Source: an uncultured Chloroflexota bacterium
Lineage (GTDB): Bacteria > Chloroflexota > Anaerolineae > Promineifilales > Promineifilaceae
Assembly (NCBI GenBank): GCA_900696625.1
Contig: CAADGU010000209.1
Span: forward strand, 1-56,424
Length of the DNA: 56,424 nucleotides
Direction: 5' to 3'
Shown: positions 49,710 through 56,424 of the stretch, piece by piece
How positions within the stretch are numbered: the first letter of the stretch is position 1
How the letters are laid out: each line of letters begins with the position of its first letter
Program-made: the position numbers and the translations under genes
Notes under the pieces: generated by a model
Told to the model about the DNA's origin: nothing
The model's database searches: none
What the model saw: only the letters and a program-made list of their open reading frames with translations

Positions 49710-51228
49710 CATTTTGCTGGCGATAGGGAGTGTATTTATGTTCTTATCCGGCTGCTCAACCAGCCCGACTATACAGGCAACTTCCGTGCCAGATACACCT
49801 ACCCCACTATCAACACAAATTGCCGCAGACACGGCCGTTGCCTCTCCAACGGCTTTTGTCACCCTGTCACCTTCTGTCACTCCTTCGCCTGCTCACCCCA
49901 GCGATCTCGCCACTCTCACCCCCACATCCCCTATCGCCTCTCTCACCTCCTCACCTGCTCATCCCCTCACCCCCTCACCCCCTGCATCACCCACGGCCTC
50001 TCTCACCCCTTCCCCCGCCGCCACCCCCTATGCCACCATAGACGCCACCGCCCATCCGCCGGGCACGGCCGTGCCCACGCCCATCCCCCTCTTCGTCAAA
50101 CCCGACCACGTGACCAACATCATCCTGTTGGGCAATGACGTGACCACGCCACAAGGCGGGCGCACCGACAGCCTCATCCTGGTCTCCATTGACCGCGAAA
50201 ACAAAACGGCGACGATGCTCAGCCTGCCGCGTGACCTGTACGTGGTCATTCCCGGCTGGCGCATGACGCGCATCAACCTGGCGCTGCCGCACGGGCATGG
50301 CAGCGATTACCCCGGCGCGGGCGGCGGGCTGATCAAGGACACCATCGCCTATAACCTGGGCATCCCGGTGGATTATTATGCGCGCATTGGGTTTGATGGG
50401 TTCAAGACGGCCGTAGACATCGTGGGCGGCATTGATATGGTGGTCAACTGCCCGCTGACCGACTGGCGGCTCATCTCGCCGGAACTCGACCCAGAGGTGG
50501 AGGAGAATTGGGAATTGTTCACCCTAGAACCGGGCATCCAGCCAATGGACGGCGACCTGGCGCTCTGGTTTGCCCGCTCGCGGCGCACCACCAATGATTT
50601 TGAGCGCGGCCTACGCCAGCAGCGGGTGCTGCAAGCCATTTTCCGCCAGGGGCTGGCGCTGGAGATGCTGCCGCAGCTGCCCAATTTGTGGAACGCTTAC
50701 CGGCAGCATGTGGAGACGGACATTCCCCTGCCGGTGATGCTGGAACTGGCGGCGCTGGCCCCGGCCGTGGAAGCCAACGGCGTGCGCCATCTGACGCTGC
50801 CCTATGCTGCTTTCAAGTCCTGGCGAGACCCAGCCGGTAGTTCGGTGCAACTGCTGCAATGGGCGGAGGCGGAACCCACCCTGCGGCGGCTGATGGAACC
50901 ATCGGCGCTGAATCGGGCGGTACGGCCGTCGCTCACCGTGGAAGTGGTGACGGCCGATTACATTCTCTACCGGCAAATGGCCGATAATCTGGCCTGGTAT
51001 GGGTTTACGCCGCAGTATGTGGCCGCAGCCGAAACCCCCACCCGCACCACTATCGAATATTTTGGCCCCAACCTCAAAGGGGCAGACGCCACCCCGCTAA
51101 GCTGGCTCTTCCACCGCCGGCCAGAAGACATCATCCAGTCACCCACTACCGGCGCCGCCGATTACCGCGTCACCCTGGGTTACGACGCCGACCCCTGTTT
51201 GCCCTTTCTGCAATCGCCAGTTCCATAG
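49690..51228 (+). CDS. LytR-CpsA-Psr (LCP) family lipoprotein
   Basis: A 512-aa product starting at ATG 49690 or the next codon. A lipoprotein signal ends at the lipobox MFLSGC, giving Cys22. A long Ser/Pro/Thr-rich stalk spans about 25-125. The LCP catalytic domain (about 130-290) shows TNIILLGNDV, GRTDSLILVSID, MLSLPRDLYVVIPG and RINLALPHG, with the conserved Arg and Asp residues of phosphotransferases that attach glycopolymers to the wall or cell surface. The C-terminal part may be an LytR_C-like domain. Part of the stalk is encoded by the same TCACCCCC words found in a nearby intergenic hairpin. Confidence 0.88.
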   Translation: MMKIRADILLAIGSVFMFLSGCSTSPTIQATSVPDTPTPLSTQIAADTAVASPTAFVTLSPSVTPSPAHPSDLATLTPTSPIASLTSSPAHPLTPSPPASPTASLTPSPAATPYATIDATAHPPGTAVPTPIPLFVKPDHVTNIILLGNDVTTPQGGRTDSLILVSIDRENKTATMLSLPRDLYVVIPGWRMTRINLALPHGHGSDYPGAGGGLIKDTIAYNLGIPVDYYARIGFDGFKTAVDIVGGIDMVVNCPLTDWRLISPELDPEVEENWELFTLEPGIQPMDGDLALWFARSRRTTNDFERGLRQQRVLQAIFRQGLALEMLPQLPNLWNAYRQHVETDIPLPVMLELAALAPAVEANGVRHLTLPYAAFKSWRDPAGSSVQLLQWAEAEPTLRRLMEPSALNRAVRPSLTVEVVTADYILYRQMADNLAWYGFTPQYVAAAETPTRTTIEYFGPNLKGADATPLSWLFHRRPEDIIQSPTTGAADYRVTLGYDADPCLPFLQSPVP

Positions 51229-51241
51229 CCGGAAAACCATG

Positions 51242-53095
51242 TTACTGAACCGGGCATGGCGCACCCGAACAAACATACCAGACTAACAACCGCGCTGCAT
51301 ACGCGCCCGGTGGTGGAGGAGGAGTTCCACTGCGGTCATACGCCATCACCCGGCGATACACATTACCGTTAAAGTCCGGCGCCGGTTGGATAATAAAAGT
51401 TAGCGCCGGCTCTCCCAGTCCCCAGCCCGGCAAATTTACAATCTCCTGCACCACCAACTTCACATCTGGGCTATACCGGGTCTGGAAATACACCCACGGA
51501 TCAATAGCCGGTATAGTCCAGGCACTCCAGGCGTTTGTCAGCGGACGGTTTTCTGGCAGGTTATTGTTGCTAAACGGGGGTGATTCCGGGTTACTCTCGC
51601 CATAAAAGCGCAGGCGCAGTTCCTGATCATAATTCCCATTCACCACAAACTGAAGATGTGCCCGTGTAATGGTGGCGTTGGCCGGAATGGGGATATTGCT
51701 ATAACGAAAACCGCTCACCACATCTGTACCGTCCACACAACGCCCCAGGTAAATTTCCGGGAAAGTTACACCGGCCAACTGGCAATTTTGCCCAAAGCGG
51801 CCGGCGTCATCGCTGGATTGGGCAACAGGCACATTTAGATCAGGATGCCCATCCGCCAGCACCAGGGCTATGGCGTCGGCCGCCAGCTCTTCCCCCGTTG
51901 CCCCCTCGTGATAAACCCTCACTTTCTGGGCTATCGTGTTAATGCCATCGGTAAAGTCATACCGCCCCAGGTAGGCCCAGGTAGGCGGGTAAGTTGGTTT
52001 GTTAAACCGGCTCTGATCAATAGCCGCGCTGTGGACTTTGTTATTGTGGTGAATCTCATAATAAGCCAGATCGGCGTTGGCATGATTGTTGGGGATATAG
52101 GCATAAACGTCATATTGCCCCACGACCAGATCATGAACCAGCATTCTCCATTGAGCATAAGCATTGGCCGTTTGGGTATAGCGCGAAGTGAAGAGATAAC
52201 AGGCCGGCGGAAAGCAAGGGGTATAAGTCATCCAGGGATCAGGCGAAAGCTCAAAACGTGCGGCGTTAGAATCATCTATCACCCGCCGGACAGGGTTGGT
52301 TAAATCCGGGTTCAAAGGCGGATCGTTCCCAGGCGTTAGCGGTATGCCCGAAGCATACATTTTAATTGGACAGCCAGTAGTCAGGTTGATGCTGGGCGGG
52401 TTTTGCCACAGGTTAACGCTGGCCGGGCGGCTGCCCGGCCCTTCTGCATTCTCCCAGGGATCCAGAGCAACACCACCCCATCCATAAGGGTTTACTGGAT
52501 GAAACGTGTTGGTATTAGGACCATGTTGTTTTCGCACCTCAAAATGCAAGTGAGGGCCAGTGCTATTACCCGTATTACCACTAATAGCAATAACTTTTCC
52601 CTGAGACACCAATTGGTTTTTGGCAACCATTAACGTACTGAGATGTCCATACCTCGTTTTATATATACCTGTGCTGTTTGTTACCTGTATCTCGACTCGC
52701 AACCCCAGGTCTTGGCGGCGATTTTGTGGATTTTGCCACCCGGCTTCAACAACCTGACCGCCATGCGAAGCCAAGACATAGTCATAAACCATATCATAAT
52801 CAATTCCAGGGTGACCACTATAACCAACACATGGGGCGGGAAAAACACTGGGCCACTCTGTCCCGTCGCGGTGGATGACGGTACGGTTGTTACCGTTATA
52901 GGGAGGGTCAACCTCCAAGGCATAAACGGGATACGCATGATCAAACACGGTGGAAACCGTTTTGGTACCAGCAAAAGGCGCCTTCAAAAATAGTGGCGCT
53001 ATCTGGGCCGCGGCAATAGGCGGCTTTTGTAAACCCAATAGAAATACAACGACTACACATAGTATTAGCGTGGTTATCATAAATTTTCCGGACAT
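51242..53095 (-). CDS. secreted M23 (LytM-type) metallopeptidase with C-terminal DNRLRE-like domain
   Basis: A 617-aa product; the ATG at 53095 is preceded by GGAGGG, so the in-frame ATG at 53110 is rejected. A signal peptide spans about 1-30. The M23 domain shows His95 and Asp99 in GHPGIDYD, and HLHFEV at 182-187 with the second metal-binding His pair. Later regions include a carbohydrate-binding-like beta domain (about 280-400) and, from about 430, a DNRLRE-type beta domain (ANATITRAHLQFVVNG). Peptidases of this family cut peptide cross-bridges in the wall or other glycine-rich peptides. Likely a cell-surface hydrolase or adhesin-like enzyme. Confidence 0.87.
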   Translation of the reverse strand: MSGKFMITTLILCVVVVFLLGLQKPPIAAAQIAPLFLKAPFAGTKTVSTVFDHAYPVYALEVDPPYNGNNRTVIHRDGTEWPSVFPAPCVGYSGHPGIDYDMVYDYVLASHGGQVVEAGWQNPQNRRQDLGLRVEIQVTNSTGIYKTRYGHLSTLMVAKNQLVSQGKVIAISGNTGNSTGPHLHFEVRKQHGPNTNTFHPVNPYGWGGVALDPWENAEGPGSRPASVNLWQNPPSINLTTGCPIKMYASGIPLTPGNDPPLNPDLTNPVRRVIDDSNAARFELSPDPWMTYTPCFPPACYLFTSRYTQTANAYAQWRMLVHDLVVGQYDVYAYIPNNHANADLAYYEIHHNNKVHSAAIDQSRFNKPTYPPTWAYLGRYDFTDGINTIAQKVRVYHEGATGEELAADAIALVLADGHPDLNVPVAQSSDDAGRFGQNCQLAGVTFPEIYLGRCVDGTDVVSGFRYSNIPIPANATITRAHLQFVVNGNYDQELRLRFYGESNPESPPFSNNNLPENRPLTNAWSAWTIPAIDPWVYFQTRYSPDVKLVVQEIVNLPGWGLGEPALTFIIQPAPDFNGNVYRRVMAYDRSGTPPPPPGAYAARLLVWYVCSGAPCPVQ

Positions 53096-53127
53096 TTGTT
53101 TTCCCTCCATGTAGAGATTTTAGGTTT

Positions 53128-54426
53128 TCAAGGTACGTCTGCTTGCCAGTTTTGAATAAGTGGTGCGCTATTATAGAATTCCGAAAGAATTTGCCGCCAC
53201 TCGCCGGTTTCTAAATCGAGGATATAAATGCCGCTTGTCTCTGGCGTATAATCAGACATGCCGAAGAAAGCGATTTCCCGGCCATCAGGCGACCAATCCC
53301 CATTGATGCTGAATGGCAGTTTTAGCTCAAGAGAGTTATCATCCCTTACTCCCTTTCGATCAATCGTATGCAATAGAATTTGTATTAACCCATCTGGTTC
53401 ACCGTGTTCCAGGAAAAATTCCACCTTTTGCCCATTCGGCTGCCAACGTATTGGCCCACTACTAAACCATGTCTCATCTTCTGCTGAAAACAACAACTGA
53501 GGTGGCTGTTGGCCACCAAATTCATAAATATAAATCTCTGGAACACCACTTATACTCCGAGTGGTAATCAGGATGGCATCTCCCTCAGGAGAAACGTGAT
53601 ATTGGTTGAGAGCAGGCCGTAAATCCGGGAAATCAATCGTTTCCAGAACCTGTGGATCAACAGAAGTACATATCTTTGTTACGGTGAGCGTTTCAACCGT
53701 GGGCCTGCTTTCCCACCCAGGTGAGGTATATATTGCTAAACAACCTGTTTCCGATAGGAACCTGAGGTCTTGAAATCGTCCAGACAAAGGCCCCAGGTCA
53801 ATTACGTTTCCATTGTGAACTTCTGCTAACGTGACATGTAGTTCATTATCCACTTCAGAGCGGGTCAGATAAGCCAGTTGTGTACCATCGGGTGACAGGT
53901 ATGGATAACCCCACATATCAGCCAGGAAGGTTCCTGTATCTTCTAATGCAACCAGGTTAGAGCCATCACTCTCAACTACATACCATTGGGATGTCTGACT
54001 CATAAACAGGCTGTCATCACATGTAACATTTGGGCTTGGACAGGGCACAGCCTGGAAAAGGATACGCCATGTAGGGCCGGGATAAGGGGTGAGCGTAGGT
54101 CGAAGCGTCGGAGTTGCCGAGGGTGAAGTAGTAGGCAAGGGGGGCCTGGCTGTTTGCGTCGCCAGGATGTCCTCGATGGATAATGTGACCATTGTGGGGA
54201 TGGGGGTGGCTTCCGCCAGCAGCGCGAGCTGGGTAGCCTGGATATCGGCCGCCAATGGCGTGGTGGTAGCTGATGAACCGTTAGTGGAAATGTTCGGGTG
54301 CGGCGTGCTGCTGGCAACCAGACGGGTGGCGGGTATCGTAACGGCCGTTTCCGGCGTGGGTGTGCAGGCGGCCATCACCAACCAGAGTGAGAAAATTAGA
54401 CTCAGCAAAATCGGTCGTTTGCTCAT
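53128..54426 (-). CDS. TolB-like beta-propeller lipoprotein
   Basis: A 432-aa product; GGAGGC precedes the ATG at 54426. Signal with lipobox VMAAC, giving Cys21. A Thr/Pro-rich stalk follows to about 120, then WD40/PD40-like repeats with the hallmarks YLSPDGTQLAYLTR, VSPEGDAILITTR and WSPDGREIAFFG. Such TolB-type propellers act as extracytoplasmic binding scaffolds. 32 bp separate it from the M23 peptidase gene downstream, so the two may be co-expressed. A second propeller gene lies upstream in the same direction. Confidence 0.85.
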   Translation of the reverse strand: MSKRPILLSLIFSLWLVMAACTPTPETAVTIPATRLVASSTPHPNISTNGSSATTTPLAADIQATQLALLAEATPIPTMVTLSIEDILATQTARPPLPTTSPSATPTLRPTLTPYPGPTWRILFQAVPCPSPNVTCDDSLFMSQTSQWYVVESDGSNLVALEDTGTFLADMWGYPYLSPDGTQLAYLTRSEVDNELHVTLAEVHNGNVIDLGPLSGRFQDLRFLSETGCLAIYTSPGWESRPTVETLTVTKICTSVDPQVLETIDFPDLRPALNQYHVSPEGDAILITTRSISGVPEIYIYEFGGQQPPQLLFSAEDETWFSSGPIRWQPNGQKVEFFLEHGEPDGLIQILLHTIDRKGVRDDNSLELKLPFSINGDWSPDGREIAFFGMSDYTPETSGIYILDLETGEWRQILSEFYNSAPLIQNWQADVP

Positions 54427-54435
54427 TTTAGCCTC

Positions 54436-54480
54436 CGTTTACGGTAATCGTTAATCGGTGAACGGTAATCGGTTATTGGT
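54436..54480. repeat. tandem GGTAATCG words between propeller genes
   Basis: The words CGGTAATCG, TTAATCGG, CGGTAATCGG and TTATTGG recur in a 45-bp stretch between the two propeller genes. It is low-complexity and resembles the other word-like intergenic repeats here. Confidence 0.5.
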
Positions 54481-55616
54481 TTAGGGAGCGGCGGACAGCC
54501 AGGCGGGATGACGGTAAATACCAGGTGGGCTGACCTGAATGGGCGTCTCGCCTGGTGTCCATGTCCAGACCGCGTCGTCTACAGTGAAGGCCAGGATGCC
54601 ATCGGCCGACCAGGTGGCGTCATATACCAGACTGTCTGCAAATTGGGTGATGAGGGCGACCACGTCGCCATTGATGCTCACCCGGTACAGGTTGCTGCGC
54701 AAGGCCAATGGATCTGTGTTAGCCCGGATGTCATCCGGGTTTTCGCGGTGAACGTAAACCAGGCTGTTTCCATCGGGCGACCAGCGGGGTGGGTAGCCGT
54801 GCCCGGCGTCAACGGCAGCTAACAGGGTCAGTGGCGCACCACCAGCCGGATCAGCCAGCCAGAGTTCACCCAAAATAAAGGGGATGTTGGTGTCCGGCAG
54901 GAGGACATAGGCCAGATGGCTGCCATCAGGCGACCAGGCCGGATGAGCGACTATCTGGTTGGGAAAACTCTGCCAGGGGATAAACTTGCCCTCCGCCAGG
55001 TTGAGCAAACCAAGCTCACTGCCCAAACCCAACCCTGCGCTGGCAGCAACCAGCACGTTTTGCCCGTCGGGGGTGAAGACGGCCGTATAACTACCCAATG
55101 GCAACGGGAGCAACTGCCAGTCGCCGCCGGCCACCGGAATAAGCCATACGTGACCTGTTTCGACGTCGCGGAAAAGCAGCCAGTTACCATCAGGGGACCA
55201 GTTCATAAAATAGCCCTGGGGAAGTAGGATATCATGGTTAATCTCGCCAGATTGATGGAAAAGCCGGGCAAAGAGGGTATCTTCACAGTTGTATTGCAAG
55301 AGGAAGGTGACGCCGGTAGGAGCGGTATAAACAGCGTCAGTCTGGCAACGGGGTGGGTCTGGCTGGCTATAAAGTGGAGCAGCCTGAGATAGTTCAGGCA
55401 TACTGCTATTGTTCAGGGGATAAAGTTGAGTGGTTACGCCCCCCCCCCAGGGAAATTCACAAAAATGAGATGAGTGGCTGGGCTGGGCGGCGCCGCTGGC
55501 CCCGGTGGTATCGCTGGTTGGCTCATTGTTTGCCCGGTAAACAGCCCGGCTATGAGGGATATGAACAATAAAACACCGATTCGACGTCTCAATAACAAAC
55601 TGCGTATCATGGACAT
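54481..55616 (-). CDS. secreted TolB-like beta-propeller protein interrupted at a G10 tract
   Basis: The true start is the ATG at 55616, with AGGAGG upstream and a clear signal peptide (RRRIGVLLFISLIAGLF). That frame reads HLIFVNFPGGGA and then stops at 55434-55436, immediately after ten consecutive G on the coding strand. The next frame continues as VTTQLYPLNN and a full propeller with WSPDGNWLLFRD, FTPDGQNVLVA, WSPDGSHLAYVL and WSPDGNSLVYV. Eleven or eight G would join the two parts. So the gene is either phase-variable by slipped-strand mispairing, read by ribosomal or transcriptional slippage, or mis-assembled at a homopolymer. A longer 399-aa frame starting at 55680 has an implausible N-terminus. 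Confidence 0.8.
55439..55448. repeat. homopolymer C10 (G10 on the coding strand)
   Basis: Ten consecutive C, the position of the reading-frame break in the propeller gene. Tracts of this length are classic slippage sites and also frequent sequencing-error sites. Confidence 0.9.
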
Positions 55617-55983
55617 TTTCCTCCTGGTGTAGGTGGGATTTGCCTGAATGAGGGTTGGTTAGCACTTCAACCACCTGCACAGCACTATGACATCAAACAA
55701 CCTGAACAGCAAACATTATACTTATGGGCTTGTATCTGGTCAATCAAAATTATCAGGGCGATTAGAGGAGGCACGGCTCACGGAATACGGGTCACGGATG
55801 ACGAATTTTGGCGCGCTACGGCCGTCTGCGATACACTTGGCGCATCATGTTATTCTTATCCGGCTACACGGGACAGATCGTCCGCACATCATCTTTAGGT
55901 TGCTTCACGCTGAGGTCAGTTCCACGCGCCTCGGATTAGAACTTTATGTAAACTCATTTACCTTTTTAGGAAGAATTTGTAAG

Positions 55984-56013
55984 AAAAGCCGAGGCCACCC
56001 CTCGGCTTTTTTT
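55984..56013 (+). terminator. rho-independent terminator
   Basis: AAAAGCCGAGG, loop CCACC, CCTCGGCTTTT, with a run of seven T. An 11-bp perfect stem. No plus-strand gene precedes it, so it may end a small unannotated transcript or act bidirectionally. Confidence 0.8.
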
Positions 56014-56024
56014 GATCTGGTGGT

Positions 56025-56089
56025 GGCTGGTGGTTAGTAGCTGGTGGCTAGGGGTTTATACCAGCCACCAACCACCAGCAACCAGCCAC
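56025..56089. repeat. GGTGGCTGGTGG-word imperfect palindrome
   Basis: The left half repeats GTGGCTGGTGG. The right half carries the complement, ACCAGCCACCAACCACC, across a TTTATA-containing loop. It lies 20 bp before the ABC-F gene. Another word-like hairpin of the type scattered through this window. Confidence 0.6.
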
Positions 56090-56110
56090 TTCATACAAGG
56101 AGAGTTAATG

Positions 56111-56424
56111 ATGGCTGAAATCATACTGAATGTAGATAACGTAGCGGTGAATCTGGCGGGGCGGGTTATTTTCCAGGGCATTAGCTGGGAAGTGCAGACC
56201 GGGCAGCGCATTGGGCTGGTGGGGCCAAACGGCGTGGGCAAATCCACGCTGATGAAGCTGATCGCCGGGGAACTGCCGCTGGCCGATGGCTCCATTTTCC
56301 GCGCCCCAGGGCTGACGTGGGGGCGGTTGGAGCAGGAACCGACGTTAGCCGACGGCCGTACCACCTTGCAAGAAGCGATGACGGCCGTGCCCAACCTGAC
56401 GGCCGTGGAAGAAAAGCTGGCCCA
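56111..56424 (+). CDS. ABC-F family ATPase, N-terminal part (cut by window end)
   Basis: At least 104 codons, open at the window edge. The start is ATG at 56111 (or the adjacent 56108), with AGGAG upstream. The sequence opens as an ABC-F protein: VDNVAVNLAGRVIFQGISWE, then Walker A GPNGVGKSTLMKLIAGE, then GRLEQEP of the Q-loop region. ABC-F ATPases act on ribosomes, in translation rescue or antibiotic resistance. The subfamily cannot be told from this fragment. Two ACGGCCGT copies fall in the coding sequence near the end of the window. Confidence 0.9.
   Translation, partial: MAEIILNVDNVAVNLAGRVIFQGISWEVQTGQRIGLVGPNGVGKSTLMKLIAGELPLADGSIFRAPGLTWGRLEQEPTLADGRTTLQEAMTAVPNLTAVEEKLA

Larger units (their letters stand above)
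55617..56110. other. 494-bp gene-free region between propeller gene and ABC-F gene
   Basis: The leftward propeller promoter and the rightward ABC-F promoter must lie here. A 116-codon frame at 55687-56037 shows no family features and runs through the terminator, so I do not call it. One ACGGCCGT at about 55819. A terminator and a GGTGGCT-word palindrome occupy the right part. Confidence 0.45.
3481..56424. repeat. dispersed palindromic octamer ACGGCCGT (about 80 copies)
   Basis: By hand count about 80 copies from 3.5 kb to the window end, often extended to AACGGCCGTT, in coding and non-coding DNA alike. Random expectation for an 8-mer in 56 kb is about one. Copies are absent from 1-3480, about 10.8-14.0 kb and about 51-54.3 kb, and there is a single copy in the 39.3-44.3 kb CBASS segment. 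It resembles the cyanobacterial HIP1 octamer in behaviour, with a different sequence. Confidence 0.85.

Noticed and set aside
54481-55680. Single continuous 399-aa propeller gene starting at 55680
   Set aside because: Its N-terminus lacks a signal sequence and ribosome-binding site, while the start at 55616 in the neighbouring frame has both.
55687-56037. 116-codon frame before the ABC-F gene
   Set aside because: It crosses a strong terminator, has no ribosome-binding site and shows no family pattern.

Overview
The window looks like a chromosomal stretch of a Chloroflexota-type bacterium. This is inferred from style, not from a marker gene. The evidence is lipoproteins and secreted proteins with Pro/Thr/Ser-rich stalks, an imuA-imuB-dnaE2 cassette behind a GAAC-N4-GTTC LexA box, a TPR-CHAT protein, an effector-associated domain, and word-like intergenic repeats. 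The palindrome ACGGCCGT occurs about 80 times by eye, where roughly one would be expected by chance. It is absent from 1-3.5 kb and nearly absent from the CBASS operon, so its absence helps to mark acquired DNA. No rRNA, tRNA or CRISPR array was seen.

Layout. 1-5.2 kb: minus-strand remnant of a mobile element, with a truncated Mu/TnsB-like transposase, a ribbon-helix-helix regulator, four poorly characterised proteins (one resembling a phage antirepressor N-domain) and many inverted repeats. 5.2-10.7 kb: SOS mutasome operon imuA-imuB-(DUF6504-like)-dnaE2 with a LexA box. 10.9-15.8 kb: two-gene operon of a CpXC-TPR-CHAT protease and an unknown 379-aa protein. 16-17.2 kb: secreted thermonuclease with an excalibur domain.

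17.5-44.3 kb is a dense defence island. It holds a type I restriction-modification operon (hsdM, a GmrSD-like DUF262/DUF1524 gene, hsdS, and an hsdR carrying an N-terminal EAD7-like domain). Two unknown small genes and a GIY-YIG-family protein follow. Next comes a leftward XRE regulator / SF1 helicase / ImmA-IrrE protease operon, divergent from a complete pPIWI-RE system (REase, DinG-like helicase, pPIWI-RE protein). Last is a four-gene CBASS operon (nuclease-SAVED effector, CD-NTase, E1-E2 Cap2, JAMM Cap3). Two matched 16-bp operators in the divergent promoter region suggest that the XRE repressor, relieved by the ImmA-type protease, controls pPIWI-RE.

44.4-46.7 kb: a dif-like 11-6-11 recombination site with extra arms, a tyrosine recombinase and two unknown acidic proteins, probably the edge of the mobile segment. 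46.8-56.4 kb: housekeeping and envelope genes, namely D-cysteine desulfhydrase-like, GMC oxidoreductase, a small membrane protein, an LCP-family lipoprotein, an M23 peptidase, two TolB-like beta-propeller proteins (one interrupted at a G10 tract) and the start of an ABC-F ATPase cut by the window edge.
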